Assembly: GCA_014695345.1 (NCBI GenBank)
Contig: JACJOC010000088.1
Location: forward strand, 1 to 59,844
Origin: Cyanobacteria bacterium FACHB-471
GTDB taxonomy: Bacteria > Cyanobacteriota > Cyanobacteriia > Elainellales > Elainellaceae
DNA length: 59,844 nt
Reading direction: 5' to 3'
Below, in pieces: positions 17,064-27,863 of this stretch; within the stretch, counting starts at the first letter, position 1, and the number at the start of each line of letters is the position of its first letter. Made by a program: the position numbers and the translations under genes. The notes under the pieces are model-generated. The model was not told the DNA's origin. It worked only from the letters and a program-made list of their open reading frames with translations, and did no database searches.

Positions 17064-19076
17064 TCACACCTCCGAAAAGCTGCCAACTGCCCGCTGCAGC
17101 GAGGCTAGAGAGCGATTGTAGCCGAGAATTGCTTGCAGCAAATTGACCTCTGCCTGAGTGAGATCGGATTGCGCTTGCAGGACTTCAGTTTGGGTGCCGA
17201 CTCCTGCCCGATAGCGCAGTCTAGCTAGGCGCAGGGCTTCGGTAGCAAAGTCTACTGCTTGAGTGGCTGTGCGCGTATTCTCAAAGCTGGACTGGAGGGT
17301 AAAGTAGGCTTGCTCGACCTCCAACCGCACCTGGTTACGCACGTTGGCAAATTGAGTTTCGGCGATCGCCACATTGGCTTCCTCCTGTGCGGCTCTAGCT
17401 CTAGTTGCTCCACCATCAAACAGGTTCATGTTCATTCGCAAACCTAGCTGATAAGTATCATCCAGCCCACCTTCCTGGTTGAGTGTGTCCTGCACCCCAT
17501 AGCTAGCAAAAGCTGAAACTTGCGGTCCTAACTCCGATAACGCTGCTCGTCGCTGTTGCTGGCTAATCTCACGCTCTACCAACTGCTGCTCTAGCTCCGC
17601 CCGGTTTTGGTAAGCGAGAACGATGCTTTCTTCAAGATTGGGCAACCAGTCTCCTGCGACCCGAACGGGATCAGCCGCCGCTACATTCACCGACTCAGCA
17701 ATGCCAAGTCGCTGTCGCAATTGACGACGAGAAACTTCCTGCTGACTCAACGCTTCGACCAGGTCTTGCTGGGCGTTAGCGACATCTACTTGAGCCTGAA
17801 GCTGCTCAAATCGGGTACCAATGCCAGCCTGCTCTAAAGCCGTTGCGTCTCGCAGGCTAGATTCCGTTTCTGCTAGCGAGGCACGGGCAATTCTCACCTG
17901 CTCATCAGCTTCCTGAAGGTCATAGTAGTCGTTCACCACATCCAACACAGTGGCTTCTGAAGTAACTTCTACCTGGAGCTGCTGAAGCCGCACTCGCCGC
18001 TCACCCGCACTGATTTGAGCCGATCGCCGACCTGATGTAAAGATGTCATAGTTCAGTTCTACGGAACCGCCCAATACTGCTGCTGTGGAAGAGTTATTGC
18101 CACTTTCAATTCCTAGTGCAGCTTCTAACTCTTCGGGAAGACCAGAGGAGCTCTGGCTTTGCTGCAGGGTGAGGTCAGCGCCAGCCGTCAGTCGAGGCAA
18201 GTTAGCTGCTTGAGCTTCACGCAGTTCCGCCTCAGTGCGTTCTAGCTCTAGTTGAGCGGTTTGCAGGTCAAGGTTGTGACGCTGTGCTAGGGCGATCGCC
18301 TGCTCCAGGGTGATTGGCACAGCTTCTCCCACTTCTACTTCTTCAGGAAAGGTGGGTCTGGACAAAGGACTTGGAGACGGGGCAAATTCTTCCAAAGTGT
18401 CCAAACTAGCTGAGTCAGGAGGCGCTTGCACCTCTATTTCAATTCCTAGCTCGGCATCGACTTCGATTCCCGGTTCAGCGTTTGGTAGTTGAGCAGGTTC
18501 ACCTTCTGGCGCAGCATCCGGTTCCATCTGCGGTGCAACCTCTGATTCAACTTGATCCGATTCCACGTCTGGTAGTTGAACCGGTTCGTTTTCCGGTACG
18601 ACTACTGGTACAACTATTGGTTCTTCAGGAGTTGGAACCTGGAGATTTTGTTCTTCAAGGGCTGGTTCAAAGGGGGCAAAGTTAGGACGAGACCATTCCA
18701 CTGAATTTTGCGGTGCAACTGCTGTCCATTCAGGGGAAACGGCTGCAATTTCGACACTGTCAATAGATTCTGGTTCTAGTTCTGGTGTCGGTAAAGCTAT
18801 TTCAACCTTGGCATCTGGCTCAGGGGCTGTCGGTGCTGAGGTAGGGCGATCGCCTGCTACACTGTGGGCAACCTCTCGATGTGCAAAAGGTTTAATAGGC
18901 TCTACTTCAGGTGGGGTAGTGACCGGACTAAGTTCAGGTTTTGCATCATTTGCAACACTAACCGGACTTTCTTTGGTTTCCTCTAGAGCAGGGGCAGGGG
19001 TAGCGATCGCCCGTCGCGTAATCGCTTGAGCGGCAATTAGTGTAAGTGTGCAAAATACAAAAGTTGAAAAGCGCAT
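17064..19076 (-). CDS. TolC family outer membrane efflux protein with acidic Pro-rich extension
   Basis: This is a 670-residue protein. It has a signal peptide (MRFSTFVFCTLTLIAAQA) and then a roughly 220-residue low-complexity region rich in Pro, Glu and Val (repeats such as EPVQLPDVES and EPAQLPNAEPG). The OEP/TolC repeat pair follows from about residue 255 (ITLEQAIALAQRHNLDLQTA) to the end. TolC trimers form the outer-membrane channel for type I secretion and multidrug efflux. ATG 19076 is preferred to the frame start at 19178, because it begins a clean signal sequence. The length greatly exceeds the usual 430-500 residues because of the extension, which may cross the peptidoglycan (inference). 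Confidence 0.88.
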   Translation of the reverse strand: MRFSTFVFCTLTLIAAQAITRRAIATPAPALEETKESPVSVANDAKPELSPVTTPPEVEPIKPFAHREVAHSVAGDRPTSAPTAPEPDAKVEIALPTPELEPESIDSVEIAAVSPEWTAVAPQNSVEWSRPNFAPFEPALEEQNLQVPTPEEPIVVPVVVPENEPVQLPDVESDQVESEVAPQMEPDAAPEGEPAQLPNAEPGIEVDAELGIEIEVQAPPDSASLDTLEEFAPSPSPLSRPTFPEEVEVGEAVPITLEQAIALAQRHNLDLQTAQLELERTEAELREAQAANLPRLTAGADLTLQQSQSSSGLPEELEAALGIESGNNSSTAAVLGGSVELNYDIFTSGRRSAQISAGERRVRLQQLQVEVTSEATVLDVVNDYYDLQEADEQVRIARASLAETESSLRDATALEQAGIGTRFEQLQAQVDVANAQQDLVEALSQQEVSRRQLRQRLGIAESVNVAAADPVRVAGDWLPNLEESIVLAYQNRAELEQQLVEREISQQQRRAALSELGPQVSAFASYGVQDTLNQEGGLDDTYQLGLRMNMNLFDGGATRARAAQEEANVAIAETQFANVRNQVRLEVEQAYFTLQSSFENTRTATQAVDFATEALRLARLRYRAGVGTQTEVLQAQSDLTQAEVNLLQAILGYNRSLASLQRAVGSFSEV

Positions 19077-19238
19077 GGAAATAATTACCTGGAATCTTGT
19101 TTCGATTGCCGGGTATGGGTTTCTACAGGGTGTCACCTCAGATCTTGCACTCATTGGCAGGGTGATCCGGAAGGTCACGGGCCATTAGATGTACATTGCA
19201 TCTAATCCGCTAAAAACCCTGGTTTCCTGGAGTGGTAG

Positions 19239-19409
19239 CTACAGCAACTGCTCAATTTCTTCATAGGCATATAGCAGGCGATCGGCAAGCCAGAGGATGA
19301 CGAATTCCTGGAACACAGAAGCAATTCGGGGTTGCTCTTGCTGCGTTTGATTGAGAGAACGTCCCCAGAGGTGGTAGAGTTTGCTGGGTTGGTCCGCGGT
19401 GACTAGCGC
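19239..19409 (-). pseudogene. Start-less reading-frame remnant downstream of PPK2
   Basis: A protein-like frame on the minus strand reads DQPSKLYHLWGRSLNQTQQE, later FVILWLADRLLYAYEEIEQL, ending at TAG 19239-19241. A stop (TAG) lies just upstream, and no ATG, GTG or TTG with good context opens it. It looks like the 3' part of a gene whose start has been lost, or a fragment of a conserved cyanobacterial protein. I do not recognise the family. Confidence 0.35.
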
Positions 19410-19419
19410 TATGGGCTAC

Positions 19420-20382
19420 CTATTCTGGAATTTTCACCCTATCCAATGCTTCTGTCTCTGCTGGATACTGAGGATTCATCGCTTCAAGGGTGTCAGCGAT
19501 CGCCCTTGCTACAACCAGGTTGCGATACCACTTTTTATTAGCAGGCACTACATACCAGGGCGCGTAGTCAGTTGAGCAATTTGTAATAGCCTCCTCAAAA
19601 GCAAGCTGATAATCATCCCAAAACTGACGTTCTTTAATGTCACTAAAGGAAAACTTCCAGCGCTTATCTGGATTGTTTAAGCGACTCTCCAACCTCTTTT
19701 TTTGCTCATTCTTAGAAATGTGGAGAAAGAACTTAACCACCATGATGTGATTAAGTGTGAGCATGTGTTCAAACTCATTAATCAACTGATAGCGCTTACG
19801 CCAAACGTTTTCTGGTACTAAATCTTTGACTCGAACAATTAATACATCCTCATAGTGCGATCGATTAAAAATGGTGATCATACCGCGAGGTGGAGTTCGC
19901 TGATGATAGCGCCAGAGAAAGTCATGGCTAAGTTCTTCTACACTGGGCTGCTTAAACGACCAGACCTGACAGCCTTGAGGATTAATCCCCTGAAACACAT
20001 GTTTGATTGTGCCGTCTTTGCCACCTGTATCCATTGCTTGCAGCACAATCAACAAACTACGCTGTTGTTCTGCAAACAGCCGTTCCTGTAGCTTCTGCAA
20101 GCGTTCTCTTTGATATTCGAGTTCTGCTTCGACATCCTTCTTACCCTGATAAGACTCCGCAGTGTCTGGGTCAATATCAGCAAGATGAAATGGCTCCCCT
20201 GGATGAACTCGATATAGGGGGTAATTGGGTTTCGGTGGCGGCTCATCAACAACCGCCGTCTCGGGTGACATAACCTCTGTCACGGCTGCCGTTGCTGCTG
20301 CTGCTGCCCGTTTTGTTTTAGCAGTTTCGGCTTTGTCACTGCCAGAAACAGAATTGGGGTTAGAAGAATTGGAATGGTTCAT
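19420..20382 (-). CDS. ppk2: Polyphosphate kinase 2 family protein
   Basis: This is a 320-residue PPK2-type enzyme transferring phosphate between polyphosphate and nucleotides. The nucleotide-binding loop is LQAMDTGGKDGTIKHVFQGI (about residue 110), followed by FNRSHYEDVLIVRV and the lid region KKRLESRLNNPDKRWKFS. The C-terminus has APWYVVPANKKWYRNL. The N-terminal roughly 50 residues are Ala/Thr-rich low complexity. ATG 20382 (MNHSNSSNP) is preferred over 20490. Motif spacing fits the roughly 300-residue single-domain PPK2 class. AMP or ADP/GDP preference cannot be decided here. Confidence 0.88.
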   Translation of the reverse strand: MNHSNSSNPNSVSGSDKAETAKTKRAAAAATAAVTEVMSPETAVVDEPPPKPNYPLYRVHPGEPFHLADIDPDTAESYQGKKDVEAELEYQRERLQKLQERLFAEQQRSLLIVLQAMDTGGKDGTIKHVFQGINPQGCQVWSFKQPSVEELSHDFLWRYHQRTPPRGMITIFNRSHYEDVLIVRVKDLVPENVWRKRYQLINEFEHMLTLNHIMVVKFFLHISKNEQKKRLESRLNNPDKRWKFSFSDIKERQFWDDYQLAFEEAITNCSTDYAPWYVVPANKKWYRNLVVARAIADTLEAMNPQYPAETEALDRVKIPE

Positions 20383-20508
20383 AAAGAATCTCGCTGAAGC
20401 GCCCACGAGTTTTTGCTGTAAGTGCAGGGTAGCGGAATTATAAGCTGCGAGACCTCTCCCCTCTGTTAGACTTTGCTGTTTAGATGCCAACTGAAGTGCA
20501 CTGCCAGA

Positions 20509-21540
20509 TTATGCCGCTTCAAACCCAGACAACACATTAACCGCGTTGATGCCAATCTCGGCTACTGCATACCCCCCTTCCATCACAAACAAGGTTGGTT
20601 TACCAAGATGGGCGATCGCCTCCCCAATTCGCTGATAGTCGTCCTGTTTTAGGCGAAACTTTGAGATAGGATCATGCTCAAATGTGTCAACCCCGAGTGA
20701 TATAACTACAACATCTGGAGCATAGTTACCAATGTGATTGACCGCATCTGCAAGCGCCTTCTGATAAGCTCCCCAATCCGTGCCCCAAGGCATCGGATAG
20801 TTGCGGTTAAATCCTTCGCCTTGCCCTACACCGATCTCATCTTCATAGCCTAAAAAGTAGGGATACTCATCCTTGGGATGAGCATGGAGAGAGAGGAAGA
20901 AAATGTCAGCACGATCGTAAAAGATGGACTGGGTGCCATTGCCGTGATGATAATCAATGTCCAACACCGCAACCCGCTCCGCACCTGCGTCTCGAAACGC
21001 TTGAGCAGCGATCGCCGCATTATTTAAGAAACAGTAGCCTCCATAGAGGTCTCGTCCTGCATGATGTCCAGGTGGACGGCAGAGCGCAAAAACAGCCTGT
21101 TCTCCATTCGCCACCCGCTTTTGTCCGGTTAACGCCACATTGGCAGAGGCGCGGATTGCTCTCCAAGTTCCGGCAGTGATGGGCGTACCCGCATCAAAGG
21201 AGTAATAGCTCAGCTTGCCATCAATGGCTTCTGGAATGCGGTCTTGACGCATCGTTCGCGTTGCCCAGTTTAGCGGCAGCGCATCATAATCCCCGTGAGC
21301 TGCCACCCACTCACTCCACGCCGTACTCAAAAAGGAGACAAACTGCTGATCATGGACTTGCAAGATTGGCTCAAGCCCAAACTCCTCAGGTGGCAGTACC
21401 TCACCCAGATTTGCCAATCGCACCTGTTCAAGCACCATTTCTGCCCGTTTTGGCATCTCAAACGGGGGTAAAAACTTGCCATCAATAAGTTCTGCCGTGG
21501 CGTTTTGATAACGATGCTCGTCGCTGTAAATCGTAATCAT
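20509..21540 (-). CDS. Histone deacetylase family protein (acetylpolyamine amidohydrolase-like)
   Basis: This is a 343-residue zinc hydrolase of the arginase/deacetylase fold. The tandem His motif is CRPPGHHAG (about residue 150). The metal-site motif is LDIDYHHGNGTQ (about 190), and the second metal Asp is in LGVDTFEHDP. The glycine-rich GGYCFLNNAA is conserved. In bacteria such enzymes deacetylate acetylpolyamines or other acetyl-amines. Lysine deacetylation is possible. The length matches bacterial members. It is 18 nt upstream of the PPK2 frame on the same strand, but its partners are unclear. Confidence 0.9.
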   Translation of the reverse strand: MITIYSDEHRYQNATAELIDGKFLPPFEMPKRAEMVLEQVRLANLGEVLPPEEFGLEPILQVHDQQFVSFLSTAWSEWVAAHGDYDALPLNWATRTMRQDRIPEAIDGKLSYYSFDAGTPITAGTWRAIRASANVALTGQKRVANGEQAVFALCRPPGHHAGRDLYGGYCFLNNAAIAAQAFRDAGAERVAVLDIDYHHGNGTQSIFYDRADIFFLSLHAHPKDEYPYFLGYEDEIGVGQGEGFNRNYPMPWGTDWGAYQKALADAVNHIGNYAPDVVVISLGVDTFEHDPISKFRLKQDDYQRIGEAIAHLGKPTLFVMEGGYAVAEIGINAVNVLSGFEAA

Positions 21541-21565
21541 CTCTAACCCTGTTTCTCTAACCCTA

Positions 21566-21925
21566 TCAAAGTCCTGCTTGATCCAATGCCATCATTAAAT
21601 CCTCCGATAAGTTAAGAGTCTGTGCCCACTGCTCCAAATAGCCAAAATCCAGCCTTTCACCTTGAAGCTTAAGGACACCTAAAACGTCTCGCCACTGTTT
21701 TTCTAAATCGCTGTTTCTTCGTCAAGCCAACTTTTGCAAGATAATATCTTCGGCACTGGCAATCCATATTTGACGGATTGCTCAGTCAGTTTTCTGGACT
21801 TGTTCAGCTTTGTCCTCAAAACTCAGCCGCCGCAATAAATTGAATATCAACACATCTGCATCAACGCTAGTGTCATCTGACTGAGCCTTATATCCTGACT
21901 TAACAATTGCTTTGGGAATAGAAGG
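21566..21925 (-). pseudogene. Remnant of a nucleotidyltransferase-like (DUF6036/AbiEii-like) gene
   Basis: A continuous family-like C-terminal half can be read on the minus strand. VDADVLIFNLLRR and IWIASAEDIILQKLA are followed by a TGA, then KQWRDVLGVLKLQGERLDFG and WAQTLNLSEDLMMALDQAG. This pattern (SPED-like motif, then EKQWRDVLGVLK) is known from small nucleotidyltransferase-fold proteins often found with toxin-antitoxin genes. The in-frame stop and the lack of the N-terminal GG..S/T site show decay. Nothing else is visible in the roughly 660-bp spacer around it (21541-22204) except the kinase promoter region. Confidence 0.6.
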
Positions 21926-22204
21926 CATTTTTTTATTTTGAATATTAATATTTCGACTATAAAGTTCTCTGGAACATTGAGAGGAACGACTGGTCAAGTG
22001 CCTCACCCATACGGGTGAATGCGAAGCTACTTATGAAGATTTAGAGAAACATCATTCTGAACCTTTTGAGGGAAGCCCATAATTCCAGGTAGGGGGTTAA
22101 ACTGATCTATGAGTTTATCCTCCTAATGGTGTACTCCGATGGAAATAGGGAAGGCTTCTATTTATAAATCAATTTAATTCAAACTTTGAAATTCTTTGAC
22201 TTAA

Positions 22205-24034
22205 TTGACGTTGAGACCTAAACCTCATTACTGTGTTAACCCGACTTGCCCCAATCCGGCTGATCCCGATAGTGCATCAGCTACGGTTTGTCGTCATTGC
22301 AATTCAACCTTGCTGTTGCAAAATCGATATCGCGTCAAGCGGCAGGTCGGCGAAGGTGGCTTTGGCAAAACTTACTTGATTGAGGACACGCTGAACATAA
22401 AGGCAGGCAAGACTGAAACGCAAAAAGTTCTCAAGGTCTTGCTAAACCAGTCGCCGATCGCCGCCAAGCTATTTCAGCGAGAAGCAAAAGTATTACGCCA
22501 GCTTCGTCATCCCGGAATTCCTAAGGTAGAGGAAGAATCCTTTCAGTTCCGACTTGGCGCTGGCGCTGAAACGCTGCATTGCCTAGTCATGGAGTTTATC
22601 GAAGGGGTTGACCTCAATTCTTGGGCTAACTCACGCGGCAAGCTGCGCCGACCAGTGACTCAAGCTCAGGCGATCGCCTGGTTAAAACAACTGGTTGACA
22701 TTCTTGGCGTACTGCACAACAACTCAGTGCAGCAGTGCTTTCACCGCGACATTAAGCCGTCTAACATCATCTGCCGTCCCAATGGTCAGCTTGTGCTGAT
22801 TGACTTTGGTGCGGTGCGGGAAGTAACGCCTACCATGTTAGTCAAGGTAGGCGGCGGGCAAGCTCTGACCGGCATTTGTTCCCCTGGCTATGCCCCGCCG
22901 GAGCAGATCGATGGCAGACCTTTGCCGCAGTCTGACTTTTTTGCACTGGGACGCACCTTGGTACACCTGCTAACAGGCAAGCATCCACTGGAATTAGACG
23001 CTGACCTCTACACGGGCGAACTGCGTTGGCGGGATCAGGCTCCCTCCATTAGTACTCCGTTAGCTGACCTAATTGACCATTTAATGGCTCCAACGGTAGG
23101 TAAGCGACCGCCAAACACAGACGCAATCTGGCAACGCCTGGATGCGATCGAGCAGGGATACGACCTTCAGGATTATCCTCAGAAGCAAGATCATGAGCAG
23201 GAAACAGCGCTGCTGCCTCCTAAACGCGCTGGGTTGAAAAAGCTGCGCTTGGCGCTGGCAGTACCCGGAGTGGCGATCGCCCTGGGTCTGGGTGGGGTCA
23301 CCTGGCAGTGGGGAGCCATGCGGATGGCAACGGTCTACCACGAGCGTGGCATCACGCATCAGATTGCAGAAGAACTGTATCTGGCTCAAGTTGAGTTGGA
23401 GCGGGCGATCGCCCTCAAACCCGATTATCCAGAAGCCTACTTCCACTTAGGACGTAACTATGAGCAGCTAGGCGACTTTGAGCAAGCTCGCACGGCTTAC
23501 GAAACTGCTCAGCAGGCAGGGTTACCAGAGGCATACAGCAACCTGGCTCGGCTTGACATTTTAGCAGGGCAGGCAGAGCAGGCAATTTCGCTGCTGCAAG
23601 CAGGATTGAAACTAGAGCAAAATGATACTATTCGGTATTCCATGCTCAAAAATCTGGGCTGGGCTTACTTAACCCAAGCGAATTACACTGAGGCAGCATC
23701 TTACCTAAATGCGGCAATTCAGCTTAATGATGAAGAAGCCTCTGCCTATTGCTTAATGGCACAGTTGGCAGAAGTTCAGGGATCGCCTGAAGTGGTGACC
23801 AACTGGGAGTCTTGCCGCCGTTATGCATCTCGGATGCACCCTGACCAAAGACAGTGGCTTCAGCAGGCTGAGCAATATCTCACAACGATTCAGGAAGACG
23901 CTCAGCCGAAAACTCAACCAGGAATTCAGTCAGGTCAATCGTCTACCCGTTTTACTCGTGAATGGGATCAACCTAGCATTCAACCACCTGCGCCACACGA
24001 TTTGCAGCGTCTGGCAACGGATGGAGGGAGATGA
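22205..24034 (+). CDS. Four-cysteine Ser/Thr protein kinase with TPR domain
   Basis: This is a 609-residue membrane kinase. The N-terminus has a zinc-ribbon-like set of four Cys (YCVNPTCPNP, then VCRHC) common in cyanobacterial Spk kinases. The kinase domain has GEGGFGKTY (about 48-56), the catalytic loop HRDIKPSN (about 180) and DFG (about 200). A hydrophobic segment at about 346-366 anchors it, and at least four TPR units follow at 380-560 (for example AYFHLGRNYEQLGDFEQART). The TPR part is expected outside the membrane or as a partner platform. The start is TTG 22205. Its stop overlaps the next gene's ATG, so the pair is translationally coupled. Confidence 0.9.
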   Translation: MTLRPKPHYCVNPTCPNPADPDSASATVCRHCNSTLLLQNRYRVKRQVGEGGFGKTYLIEDTLNIKAGKTETQKVLKVLLNQSPIAAKLFQREAKVLRQLRHPGIPKVEEESFQFRLGAGAETLHCLVMEFIEGVDLNSWANSRGKLRRPVTQAQAIAWLKQLVDILGVLHNNSVQQCFHRDIKPSNIICRPNGQLVLIDFGAVREVTPTMLVKVGGGQALTGICSPGYAPPEQIDGRPLPQSDFFALGRTLVHLLTGKHPLELDADLYTGELRWRDQAPSISTPLADLIDHLMAPTVGKRPPNTDAIWQRLDAIEQGYDLQDYPQKQDHEQETALLPPKRAGLKKLRLALAVPGVAIALGLGGVTWQWGAMRMATVYHERGITHQIAEELYLAQVELERAIALKPDYPEAYFHLGRNYEQLGDFEQARTAYETAQQAGLPEAYSNLARLDILAGQAEQAISLLQAGLKLEQNDTIRYSMLKNLGWAYLTQANYTEAASYLNAAIQLNDEEASAYCLMAQLAEVQGSPEVVTNWESCRRYASRMHPDQRQWLQQAEQYLTTIQEDAQPKTQPGIQSGQSSTRFTREWDQPSIQPPAPHDLQRLATDGGR

Positions 24035-24636
24035 TGAAACTTCGTCAGTTGCGAGTTTCTGAGAGGAGCGATCGCCCATCTCAGCACTTCAGTCAGGGAT
24101 TCACCTTGATTGAACTGCTGGTCGTCATTTGCGTGATGGGAATTTTGGCAGCGATCGCTATCCCTAACTTTATCAGTCTGGTTAATCAAACCCGAGTCAA
24201 CCTTCTAGCCGAACAAATTCGTCAATCACTCAAGGAAGCGCAGCAGCAAGCTATTTCGGAAGGCTACAACTACACGGTTCACTTTCGGAAAACTGATACA
24301 GGAATTCAGGTTGCACAGTCACCCTACACGACAGAACCACGAGAATGGAAAACGCTGTCTCCCAATATTCCAGCAGATCGGCTAATTTTCACCATTCCAG
24401 ACTCTTCCAACAACTCACTCACATTTACGCCCGACGGCACCGTAGAGTATGAAGCGCTCGTGTTTGTCGCATTGGGAAACGAAGATCAACTCCAAGTCAG
24501 CACCAGACGCTGCATCAATGTGCTGAATCGTAGAGACGGTATTAGCTACGTTCAAATCAACCAGGCCACAGCCTGTGAGATTGCGCCCAACATTTCACCC
24601 TATTTGCAGCCTCCACCTGGAGACATTGCTCGCTAA
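24031..24636 (+). CDS. Type IV pilin-like protein (GspH/FimT family prepilin)
   Basis: This is a 201-residue prepilin. A leader of about 25 residues ends in the PilD cleavage and methylation site QGFTLIELLVVICVMGILAA, with Glu at +5, followed by a hydrophobic helix. The C-terminal part is a GspH-like beta domain with two Cys (RRCINVL, TACEIA) that may form a disulfide. It is a minor pilin or pseudopilin used in motility, DNA uptake or secretion. The ATG overlaps the kinase stop (ATGA). A strong bidirectional hairpin terminator follows at 24648. Confidence 0.9.
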   Translation: MMKLRQLRVSERSDRPSQHFSQGFTLIELLVVICVMGILAAIAIPNFISLVNQTRVNLLAEQIRQSLKEAQQQAISEGYNYTVHFRKTDTGIQVAQSPYTTEPREWKTLSPNIPADRLIFTIPDSSNNSLTFTPDGTVEYEALVFVALGNEDQLQVSTRRCINVLNRRDGISYVQINQATACEIAPNISPYLQPPPGDIAR

Positions 24637-24647
24637 TCCTTAAGAGG

Positions 24648-24696
24648 CTACAGATAGAAAGGCACCCCGCTGAGCGGGGTGCCTTTCTATCTGTAG
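24648..24696. terminator. Bidirectional intrinsic terminator hairpin
   Basis: Perfectly complementary 23-nt arms surround the loop TGA. The GC-rich core is GGCACCCCGC/GCGGGGTGCC, with outer A/T-rich flanks that supply U-runs in both directions (AGATAGAAA, TTTCTATCT). It sits between two convergent genes, the prepilin and the LURP-one-like gene. Confidence 0.88.
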
Positions 24697-24784
24697 ATTT
24701 TGAAATTGGTAGTAGACACTTCAGTTAAAGAAGGGAGGCAGAACCCAGTCCTGTCTCCCTTCTCCTTTAAGATGTATAGCTAAT

Positions 24785-25369
24785 TTAACCGCGAGCGCGT
24801 TCTAGCAGAATCATCATGAGCAAGCTGAGTAAAGCTTGAGCTTCTTCGCGATCGCTCATTTGATCAACTGGTTTTAATACAAACTTTCTTGAGAAGAATG
24901 AAGGTAGCTTTTCCAAACGCATCACCACTTGACCATCGGGACGGCTGACCAGATATTTGGGGTGAAATACATAGCCACTGAGCGCTCCCAGGATTGGAAT
25001 TTCCTGAAACAAGCTGTCCCAAATTTTGACCCAAGGATTTTCTTCTTGAATCATCAAGTTGCTTGAATCACCATCAAAAATGTCATATCTGGCGCGCCAG
25101 AGTGACCGCAGACCGCGACGCTTGACGCTGCCTAAGTAGGCTCCATCGTGGTCAGCAAAGTTATAACGAGCAGAAAAATCAATGATGCGATCGGCTTTGA
25201 TCGTGAATTTCGAATGGGTCTGTTGAGCATCCGAAAAGACAGTGATGTGTTCCTTGAACTTAAACAGCTTTTGTCTGACGTATAGGACCAAGTTGCCTTG
25301 AGCATCCGTGACTGAAATGGTGGGAGCTAGCGTCCAGATCTTAAAAGTTAGTTCGAGAGGATATTGCAT
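24785..25369 (-). CDS. LURP-one-related / Tubby-like C2 domain protein
   Basis: This is a 194-residue all-beta protein. Successive beta strands with the features LYVRQKLFKFKEHITVF, YNFADHDGAYLGSVKRRG and DSSNLMIQEENP resemble the LURP-one/scramblase-like fold. It has no signal peptide. Hydrophobicity around ILGALSGYVF suggests a membrane contact. The function in bacteria is unknown. It ends with a hydrophobic C-terminal helix (ALLSLLMMILLER). Transcription probably terminates at the shared hairpin. Confidence 0.65.
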   Translation of the reverse strand: MQYPLELTFKIWTLAPTISVTDAQGNLVLYVRQKLFKFKEHITVFSDAQQTHSKFTIKADRIIDFSARYNFADHDGAYLGSVKRRGLRSLWRARYDIFDGDSSNLMIQEENPWVKIWDSLFQEIPILGALSGYVFHPKYLVSRPDGQVVMRLEKLPSFFSRKFVLKPVDQMSDREEAQALLSLLMMILLERARG

Positions 25370-25512
25370 GACGGGTTCGGGAAGATGAAAGAAATATTAC
25401 CCCCGATAGATTCCAAATTACTGAACGTAATTCCGGACGAGGGGTTTGCATTCTAATTAATCCCGGTTTTCGGTCCGAATCAGGGGCCTAAGCCCCTGAT
25501 TCTCAAAAATCG

Positions 25513-26992
<1,480 letters not shown>

Positions 26993-27213
26993 CTGCTTAT
27001 CTTATCACCCTTGAGCAACGAAGCTGCGCCGACTGTAAAAACTTGACGGTTCGTATTGGACAGCAATGCTGTAGAGAAGTTGCTTAATGATTTAAGTTTT
27101 TTGCCGCTAAATTAGGGTTCCAACACTGTATACCAAGCGATCGCCCTTTCCAGTGAAGGCTTGAGGGCGATCACCTAGTTAACTGACAAAACTCCCAAAA
27201 CTATGGGTATATC

Positions 27214-27309
27214 GTAGGTTGGGTGAAGCGAATGCGGAACCCAACGAAATCTAGGTGAGTGTTGGGTTACGCTCTGCTCCACCCAACCTACATCAGAAGA
27301 TTTGTCAGG
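27214..27309. repeat. Dispersed repeat with GTAGGTTGGG palindrome (family C, copy 2)
   Basis: It has the same order as the copy at 16916-17009: GTAGGTTGGGTGAAGC at one end, CTCCACCCAACCTAC at the other, then ATCAGAAGATTTGTCAG. An ACTGACAAA about 30 nt upstream mirrors the TTTGTCAG tail, extending the inverted symmetry. The rest of 26993-27345 holds no gene I can support. Confidence 0.85.
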
Positions 27310-27345
27310 TGATTAGGGCGATCGCCTCTCTTTTTTACACCTTTT

Positions 27346-27756
27346 CTACACCAAAAGTGCTGGCGTTAAAACAGTGTCAATGACATGAATCACACCATTG
27401 TCAGTCAGGATATCAGTTTGCAGTACCTTCGCCTCATTTACGTGAACGCCGTCTCCCTGCTCAACGGATACCACTGAACCTTCTAGGGTCGGGGCTTCAT
27501 CGATTTCAGCCAAATCGTCCGAGCGCACATCGCCTGAGATGACGTGATATAACAACACCTGCTTTAGCTTATGAGGATCTTGAAGCCAGGATTCTAACGT
27601 TTCTGCTGGGAGCTTGTTAAATGCGTCATCGGTTGGCGCAAGCACAGTGTAAGGACCTTCACCTTTGAGAATATCTACAAGACCAGCACGTTCGACCGCT
27701 GTAATCAATGTCCCAAAAGAACCTGCTTCAGTAGCAACTTCTACTAAGTTAGCCAT
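27346..27756 (-). CDS. Fasciclin domain protein
   Basis: This is a 136-residue single FAS1 domain without a signal peptide. H1 is YTVLAPTDDAFNKLP, and H2 is NGVIHVIDTVLTP near the C-terminus; the conserved YH pair is in LLYHVISGDV. FAS1 proteins mediate adhesion or bind small ligands. Cytosolic single-domain forms are common in cyanobacteria and many are stress-induced. It is followed on the plus-coordinate side by another minus-strand small gene, 107 bp away. Confidence 0.9.
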   Translation of the reverse strand: MANLVEVATEAGSFGTLITAVERAGLVDILKGEGPYTVLAPTDDAFNKLPAETLESWLQDPHKLKQVLLYHVISGDVRSDDLAEIDEAPTLEGSVVSVEQGDGVHVNEAKVLQTDILTDNGVIHVIDTVLTPALLV

Positions 27757-27863
27757 AATTCATTTCTCCGCTTAGATTGCCACCCTGAGAGCGTATGTCT
27801 GAAATGAGGCAAAATTCATCGCTCAAAGGATAGGCTCTAAAGCAAATCTACCGATTCAGGTCT

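Noticed and set aside
19381..19575. Plus-strand ORF across the PPK2 3' end
   Set aside because: It is a shadow of the PPK2 gene, whose motifs are conserved.
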